Assembly (NCBI GenBank): GCA_027924585.1
Contig: BSBM01000762.1
Location: 10,078,501 to 10,142,500 of the forward strand
Length of the DNA: 64,000 nt
Direction of reading: 5' to 3'
Source of the DNA: Larix kaempferi
Lineage: Eukaryota; Streptophyta; Pinopsida; Pinales; Pinaceae
A program made the translations under genes and the position numbers. The notes below the pieces were generated by a model that made no database searches, was not told where the DNA came from, and saw nothing but the letters and a program-made list of their open reading frames with translations. This document shows positions 57,689-64,000 of the stretch, one piece after another. The first letter of the stretch is position 1. Every line of letters begins with the position of its first letter.

Positions 57689-58238
57689 GCCAAAAACAAA
57701 TAGTGCATCATCCCCAAGTTCTTCATCTCGAACTTGGTAGTAAGCTTCTGCTGCGTGTCGGCAATCAAACTATTTTCACGTGTAACAAACAGGTTATCTG
57801 CATACAAAAGTAGTATCAGTGGATTGCCTTCCTCAACCTTGTAGTAAAGGTTGGAATCCGCTTTACTCTTGGTAAAGTCCAAACTGGATAGAAAGTTGTC
57901 TATCCTACCATACCAAGTTCTGCACATATATGTGACTACACCATGCTGTCTTGAGATCCATCTGGTGCATCTTCTATTTCATCACTTTTATATTTCTCAA
58001 TGTTGCCATCTGCAACATGCTTGATCTGATAATTCCATTTGGAAGTCATAGCAAACTTCCCTTCATGTCTTGGGATTACATCCCAAACATCATTCTTCAT
58101 GATCAACGGATCATGGCATTTCATTTCTTCATCCCAGATCCTGGGAACTTCAATATCTTCAATATCTTCAATATATATCTTTGTTGCTGGAACAAATGTT
58201 GTAGTTCTTCTCTTGTAGGAGATGGCATACAATCTTTC
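57634..58238 (-). pseudogene. Damaged reverse transcriptase of copia I
   Basis: The N-terminal piece (58238-57936) starts right at the acceptor-like TAG|GAAAG and reads YKRRTTTFVPATK, NDVWDVIPRHEGKF, then KHVADGNIEKYKS. About 90 residues between this and RTWYGRIDNFL are deleted down to a few codons. The C-terminal piece (57927-57634) has the active site as YADN instead of YVDD, and a frameshift near 57690 into the RNase H frame. No working RT can result. The same loss before TWYGRID occurs in copia H. Confidence 0.8.
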
Positions 58239-59803
58239 CTACACAACAAGTTAAATTGCATGATTAGAAAACATCTCATAGTTTTCAGAACAAATTCTTA
58301 CACATAAAGAAATATGCCATACAGTCATGCAATTATCTTAGCCAATGCTTCAATACAACATTTATCCATATTCCGTAACTTTCTAGATGCCTTCCAATCT
58401 CTACAAGAACATTGTTAAGAGTGTGCACAACTCCCAACATGTCAGCAAAGAGGTTTCATTCTAGATAAGTAGCAATGGAATGTTGTACAGTGCCATAGGC
58501 CACTTACCCATGCATATTAGGAGTATACTGTTAATCAATGCAATTATTCTAATATGCATAATACACAACCTAATTCTAGGAACATCAGTATATACATTTA
58601 TTGAACAGTATTATTTAAGAAATGACAATTCAAATACTTATCTTTGTTTGTTCGTTGGGTGGACTCCCTCTGAGTCTTCGCTTCCTTGCAGGAGCTGCTG
58701 GAGTCCTAATCTGAAGTAGCTTCTTCTACACCTTTCTGTTGTGGGATGTAGAGAGATGGTCAACTCCCTCTGAATATCTGCATCCTTGCATAAACCACTG
58801 GAGTGTACTCCCTCTTGATCTTTGCTTCCTGGATTACCTGTCCTTGAACTTACATTCATCCTTGGTTCCTATGCATGCTTATTAGTATCATGATTGTGAT
58901 ATCCTTGTGATCTCATATAAAATCATACATTCATTAGTATACTATTAAAACAAAATAATCTCAAGCATGTATAGTCATGATCATTTCAAACAGAAATAAT
59001 AAGCATTAGCATTCAAGGTTTATGTAGGATTCTTATGGTTAGTCAAATCATAAGAAACATAACATGTCTAAACCTGTAATTACTCAAACATATGACTCTT
59101 CAGATTAGTTGAATCATCAATAAAGATAAGATATATAAAATGCATAAAACCTGTGATTATTCAAACCTATACCATCATGATTCTTCTGGTTAGTCATATC
59201 ATCAATTAAGGTAAGAAACATAATATGCATACAACCATGATTATTCAAACCTATGACTTCATGAATAATCATTATCAACAACAGTATAAGATCCTAACAC
59301 AAGGTAGGATTCTATCTTGATATAGGAAAAACATACCTGGATTAGCATGCTAGCTACTTATGTCTAACATACTCACATGATGTCTTCTTGTTCTTCTTCA
59401 ATGACTTGTGCTAGTAACCTGTATATCTCATAGGTTAACTATTACAAAACCAAGTTATACATACCTCGTAAATGGATCTTCTATGAGATCCATGACAATG
59501 GATGAATCTTTGTCCTCATGTTATCATGATCATATGTTCTTGGACCAGAACATGATTTGTCTTTCTTGGTGTACCTTTCATGTTAGTAGACAACATAAAC
59601 CTCATACAACACCATAATGCATTAGTACAATCATAAGTGTCAACACCCTAACCAATGAATATCTTCTATCATGCATTCATAATTTTGTTAAGGTGATACG
59701 ACAAATCTAAAATCAAAATTGTACTGACCATAATAACATGAAGACAAACATACCATAAACTTAATCATGGACAAATATCGAAACATACCTCGATGAGTCA
59801 TAC
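58239..59803 (-). other. GT-AG-bounded block of copia I
   Basis: On the minus strand it starts AACAG|GTATGACT and ends TTGTGTAG|GAAAGATT. 1565 bp, collinear with those of A, D and H. Integrase relic at 58740-58800 (KDADIQRELTISLHP). Inner donor-like and acceptor-like sites as in A (ACGAG|GTATGTATAAC, TACAG|GTTACTAG, ATCCAG|GTATGTTTTT). Confidence 0.6.
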
Positions 59804-61254
59804 CTGTTGAGATCGCTTGTAATCTTCTTATGTAAGGCCTTAGCCTCATCTCCCTCTGAAACAGGAACTTCTTCACTCATGCAGATGATCAATCCATCTT
59901 CTTCTGGGATTAACCCAATCCACTTGATTTGCAAGTACTGGACCTGGAGCTGGATATGGGTTTGTCAGAGAAACCCCAAAAATTCAAACTTTGAATTTCA
60001 ACCTTCTGACAGGATAGAAATATGTGTCTTGAAGAGCTGATCAAGTTGGTATATTCAAAATTTGAAGACTGCAAAGTTTCACTCCTCAATTTTGCCTTTG
60101 AAACTTCCGGATTCACTGGATGTGACCCTGAACTGGGGTTTGATGAAGCCCACTCTTCTTCCCAATCAAAATGTTTGATCCAAAGCTCTAAGCTTCTATT
60201 TTTCTGAGGAGCTTCCAGCCGTGGTCACAGATTTCAAAAATTCCCATTTTTACAGAAGCCCTAATTTTCCACTTTTCTGATCAAAGTCCCGAACTAGGGT
60301 CTAATCAAGCCCGGCCTTCTGCCCAACCAAAAATTCTGATCTTGGTCTCTAAATTTCTATTTTGATGAGTAGCATCCAGCCGTGGTCTCCGATTACAAAA
60401 ATTCCAACTTTCTTCAAAGCCCTAAATTCCGGAAGCCATGAATGAAGGTACCAAAAAATAATTCTGTTTTGACAGAAATATGTACCTGATTGTTTCTGGT
60501 GTAACTCCAAAATTTTTGATCCACAGGGTCTGAAAAAGTTTCCTGAGATAGCCTGACCTGTTATGTTTCCATCCTGACAGGTCTGACCTCAATTGGATTC
60601 TCTGAGAGAGAGTTATGCCAAATTTCGTAACGTGACCTGTTTTGGGATAAAACAGGAGAGCGAACTTGTACGGCGTGCCACGTGTCACTATTTTAACTTC
60701 AGCCTCTGGAAAAGTATTCTGATATATCTTGGCCTGTTACCTTTCCATCCTGACAGGTCTGACCTCAATTGGACTCTCTGAGAGAGAGTTATGCCAAATG
60801 TCGCAACGTGACCTTTTTATGGGATAATACAGGAGAGCGCACTTGTACGGCGTTCCACGTGTCACTGGTTCAACTTCTGCCTCTGAAAACGTTTTCTGAG
60901 ATAGTACAGCCTGTGTACTACCTGTCAATTTTTACGAAATTTCATTTGGAGCTTCCTAGCCCAAGATATGACCTTTTTCCCAAGGTCACCTGATTTTGAC
61001 TCAGATCTGGAAGAGGCAGAAACCCTATATTGAACAGATCATAAATCACAAAGTACAACGAATTAGAGATTGTCCTTTGGACACAAGATACCTGGAGATC
61101 TTAGCTTCGGCCTGTAACAATTTCAGGTCCGAAAACTTCGCCAAAACGGATTTATAGAGAAAGTGCTACGATGACTGGTTTTTGTTATATCAAGCCCTAG
61201 CATCGTAAGTGCAACAACTGTCATACATGCCATATCATGCCTTCTTTCAGGCTA
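59804..61254 (-). other. gag stub and leader of copia I
   Basis: The gag stub (minus, about 59935-59804) encodes LIPEEDGLIICMSEEVPVSE, then GDEAKALHKKITSDL. The leader carries two copies, about 176 bp apart (60613 and 60789), of the conserved block with AACGTGACCT and CCACGTGTCACT. Their junctions differ from those in copia D, so the duplication is independent. Confidence 0.62.
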
Positions 61255-61266
61255 GCTCTGATACCA
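61255..61266 (-). other. Primer-binding site of copia I
   Basis: Minus strand TGGTATCAGAGC directly after the 5' LTR; exact Met-tRNA-type site. Confidence 0.93.
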
Positions 61267-61916
61267 TGTTAATTTTTCTGAATTTACTTCAATATGATCT
61301 AGGATCTTAACTGAGAGAACAACATGTACAGCATATCTACAGCATATCAATCATGGAGACAATAATGCAAGCACACAAGAGACACAAAGATTTACTTGGG
61401 GAAAACCATAAAGGTGAAAAACCCCAATAACTTCCTCAGAGATAGATAGAGCAATGATACAACCAATCAAGAGAGATAGACATAACCTAGCAGCAGATCC
61501 TCCTCCTCCATAAGTGCGCCTCTCCTCCTTGAGAGCATGTGTGAGAAGTGAGTGAGTAAATAGAGTGCCTCCCGCACTCTATTTATACTTGACTTGACTT
61601 GCCTTTTTACCTAACTCATGTAGGCTCGAACTTAACCACATAATATAATGCTGACTGGGCCGACCCCCAATAGGGTGGTCTAATAACCCTTTGACCCACA
61701 TGGCCGACCCCCAATAGGGTGGTCTAATAACCCTTCGACCCACATGACTTATACAGGGCCGACCCCAAACAAGGTGGTCTAATAACCCATCAAATATAAG
61801 TTACGACACTTACAATATAAATGATGACACTTCCGTATAGAGGAATAATAACATCTCTATAGGAATACAATATACATATATGTGAAATACATTCCGAAGT
61901 TACATATACATCAACA
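61267..61916 (-). repeat. 5' LTR of copia I
   Basis: 650 bp, matching 54566-55215 throughout by eye. TATA/stem palindrome at 61557-61585. Transcription runs leftward from here. Confidence 0.95.
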
Positions 61917-62863
61917 TGATGAAGCCCACTCTTCTTCCTAATCAAAAGTTTTGATCCAAATCTCTAAGCTTCTATTTTTATGATAAGCTTTCAGCCATGG
62001 TCACAGATTTCAAAAATTCCCATTTTTGCAGAAGCCCTAATTTCCCACTTTTCTGATCAAAGTCCCGAACTAGGGTCTGATAAAGCTCGTCCTTTTTCCC
62101 AACCAAAAATTCTGATCTTGGTCTCTAAATTTCTATTTTGATGAGTATCATTCAGTCGTGGTCTCCGATTACAAAAATTTCAACTTTATCTGAAACCCTA
62201 AATTCCGGAAGCCATGAATGAAGGTGCTCAAAAATAATTCTGTTTTGCAGAAATATGTACCTGATTGTATCTGGCCTAACTCCAAACTTTTTGATCCAAA
62301 GGGTCTGCAAACTTTTCCTGAGATAGCACAACCTGTTATCTTTCCATCTCGACAGGTCTGACCTCAATTGAATTCTCTGAGAGAGAGTTATGCCAAGTGT
62401 CGCAACGTGACCTCTTTATGGGATAAAACAGGAGAGCAAACTTGTACGGAGTTCCACGTGTCACTAGTTCAACTGATACCTCTGAAACACATTTCTAAGA
62501 TATTACAGTCTGTGCACTACCTGTCACTTTTTACGAAATTTCATTTGGATCTTCCTAGCCCAAGTTATGACCTTTTTCCCAAGGTCACCTGATTTTGACT
62601 CATATCTGGAAGAGGCATAAACCCTATATTGTACAGATCATAAATCACAAAGTACAACGAATTAGAGGTTTTCCTTTGGACACAGGGTAGATGGGGATCT
62701 TATCTTCGACCTGTAAAATTTTCAGATCCGAAAACTTTGCTAAAACGTATTTATAGCAAACGTTCTACGATGACTGGTTTTTGCTATATCAAGCCCTAGC
62801 ATCATAAGTGCAATAAGTGTCATACATGCCATATCATGCCTTCTTTCAGGCTAGCTCTGATAC
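61917..62863 (-). other. Outer leader of copia H
   Basis: Continuation of the H leader after copia I. One copy of the conserved CACGTG-containing block at about 62385-62475. No gene. Confidence 0.65.
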
Positions 62864-62875
62864 CATGTTAAATTT
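62864..62875 (-). other. Primer-binding site of copia H
   Basis: Minus strand TGGTATCAGAGC next to the 5' LTR of H. Confidence 0.92.
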
Positions 62876-63467
62876 TCAGAATTTACTTCAATCTGATCTA
62901 GGATATTAACTGAGAGACCAACATGTACAACAAATCTACAGTATATCAATCATGGACACAATAATGCAAGCACACAAGAGACACGGAGTTTACTTGGGGA
63001 AAACCATAAAGGTGAAAAACCCCAATAACTTCCTCGGAGATAGATAGAGAAATGATACAACCAAAATACAAGAGATAGTATTCTCCTAGCAGCAGAGCCT
63101 CCTCCTCCACAAGTGTACCACTCTTCAAAGTGTGAGTGAGAGAATAGAATGTGTAAAATGATAGAGACACACTCTTTATTTATACACTAACTTGACTTGA
63201 CCTTTACTCAACTAGGTCAGCCTCAAATTAACCACTTAACATAATGCTGACTGGGCCGACCCCCACAAGGGTGGTCTAATAACCCTTTGACCCACATGAA
63301 TTATACAGGTCTGACCCCAACAAGGTGGTCTAATAACAAATCAAGTATAAGTTACGACACTTACAATATAAATGACGACACTTCTGTATAGAGGAATAAT
63401 AACACTTATATAGGAATACAATATACATATATGTGAAATACATTCCAAAGTTACATATACATCAACA
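62876..63467 (-). repeat. 5' LTR of copia H
   Basis: 592 bp, partner of 49586-50231, with two instead of three U3 repeats. Followed by the TCACA target duplication (63468-63472). Confidence 0.92.
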
Positions 63468-63472
63468 TCACA

Positions 63473-64000
63473 TACCAGCTATGTTGCTTTACTCTATGAC
63501 ATTATGAACAAAGAACCTTCCAGTTATGAAGAAGAAGCGGAAAAGAAAGAATGGAAGGATGCCATGGTTGAGGAATACCAATCAATAATGAAGAATGATG
63601 TTTGGGATGTTGTCCCAAGACGTAAAGAGAAGTCTGTTGTGACTTCCAAATGGATCTACAAAATCAAGCATGCTGCAGATGGCAGCATAGAAAAGTACAA
63701 AGCAAGATTTGTATCTCGTGGCTTCTCTCAGAAAGAGGGAATAGATTATGAAGAAACTTTTGCACTTGTAGACAGGTATACTTCCATCAGAACAGTACGT
63801 GCCCTGGTTGCAGCAATGAAATGGAAAATACACCATATGGATGTCAAGACTTCTTTCTTAAATGGTGTAGTTGAAGGGGAAGTATATGTGGAGCAGCCAC
63901 TCGATTTCGAAATACGTGACAGGGAGTCATATGTGTGCAGATTGAAGAAAGCCTTGTATGGCTTGAAGCAAGCTCCCAGAACTTGGTATGGTAGGATGGA
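63473..64000 (+). CDS. Reverse transcriptase of copia E, N-terminal part (runs off the window)
   Basis: Joins the 49585 end of the integrase frame without a shift once copia H is removed. Open to the window edge. Visible parts are SYVALLYDIMNKEPSSYEEE, KNDVWDVVPRRKEKSVVTSK, KHAADGSIEKYKARFVSRG, YTSIRTVRALVAAMKW, HHMDVKTSFLNGVVEGE and LKKALYGLKQAPRTWYGRM. The YVDD active site lies beyond the window. The sequence is in better condition than the RT of any other copia copy here, so E was the best candidate supplier of enzymes in this cluster, before its own interruption. Confidence 0.82.

Larger units (their letters stand above)
54566..61916 (-). mobile_element. Ty1/copia element I, young, inside copia H
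   Basis: LTRs 54566-55215 and 61267-61916, both 650 bp and without a difference I can see. Target duplication TGATG at 54561-54565 and 61917-61921. Primer site and purine tract give minus-strand orientation. The internal part holds arrays, intact RNase H, damaged RT, the GT-AG block, gag stub and leader. Lacking gag, protease and integrase, it must have moved in trans, and recently. Confidence 0.95.
49586..63467 (-). mobile_element. Ty1/copia element H, non-autonomous, inside copia E
   Basis: LTRs 49586-50231 and 62876-63467; target duplication TCACA at 49581-49585 and 63468-63472. Minus-strand orientation follows from the primer site at 62864-62875 and the purine tract at 50232-50246. The internal region has arrays, RNase H and RT remnants, the GT-AG block, gag stub and leader. 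Copia I is inserted in its leader. The LTRs differ by a 54-bp length change from U3 repeat number. Confidence 0.93.
45947..64000 (+). mobile_element. Ty1/copia element E, near-complete coding set, runs off the window
   Basis: Left LTR 45947-46550, primer site 46551-46562, leader, then a gag-protease-integrase frame to 49585. Copia H (49586-63467) interrupts it, and it resumes at 63473 with RT to the window end. Removing H and one TCACA copy restores the same frame. It is the only family member here with protease and full integrase. The right end and target duplication are outside the window. Confidence 0.92.

Overview
This window looks like intergenic nuclear DNA from a seed plant with a large, repeat-rich genome. 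It is AT-rich and holds no rRNA, tRNA or convincing host gene. Nearly all of it is plant LTR retrotransposons nested inside one another, plus the remains of a CACTA DNA transposon. A gymnosperm is plausible given the deep nesting, heavy decay and family types, but that is inference. Every boundary below comes from reading the sequence; no database was searched.

Region 1 (1-10261). A decayed plus-strand reading frame of unknown function (1757-2150 and 7663-9034) is split by a non-autonomous minus-strand LTR element (2151-7662). That element has 2-kb LTRs, a GAAAC target duplication, a Met-type primer site and one open 501-codon frame. AT-rich DNA follows.

Region 2 (10262-33121). One minus-strand Ty3/gypsy element of Tat-like type reads from right to left: LTR, primer site, gag, protease, RT, RNase H, integrase, then a second RNase H. 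It is cut by a plus-strand chromovirus fragment (22226-28589) and by a plus-strand Ty1/copia element A (14283-21650, target duplication AAAAG).

Region 3 (33122-45946). AT-rich DNA with a minisatellite leads into a minus-strand CACTA transposase remnant (34655-36250) and a cluster of GCGCTA repeats. A plus-strand gypsy element G follows (LTR, primer site, long leader, start of gag). G is split by minus-strand copia D (37536-44009) and by copia E.

Region 4 (45947-64000). Plus-strand copia E carries a nearly continuous gag-protease-integrase-RT frame with only two stops. Minus-strand copia H (49586-63467, target duplication TCACA) lies inside E. Minus-strand copia I (54566-61916, target duplication TGATG) lies inside H. 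The two LTRs of I look identical, so it is the youngest insertion seen.

How the parts relate. Copia A, D, H and I form a non-autonomous group. Most of gag, protease and integrase is replaced by a 1.3-1.6 kb block that begins CAG|GTATG and ends TAG|G. Each has variable tandem arrays between RNase H and the polypurine tract, and a shared leader element that E lacks. E is the only copy here with a near-complete protein set, so it or a relative could have supplied enzymes in trans. All family LTRs carry a palindrome overlapping the TATA box, and its stem bases change together between copies.
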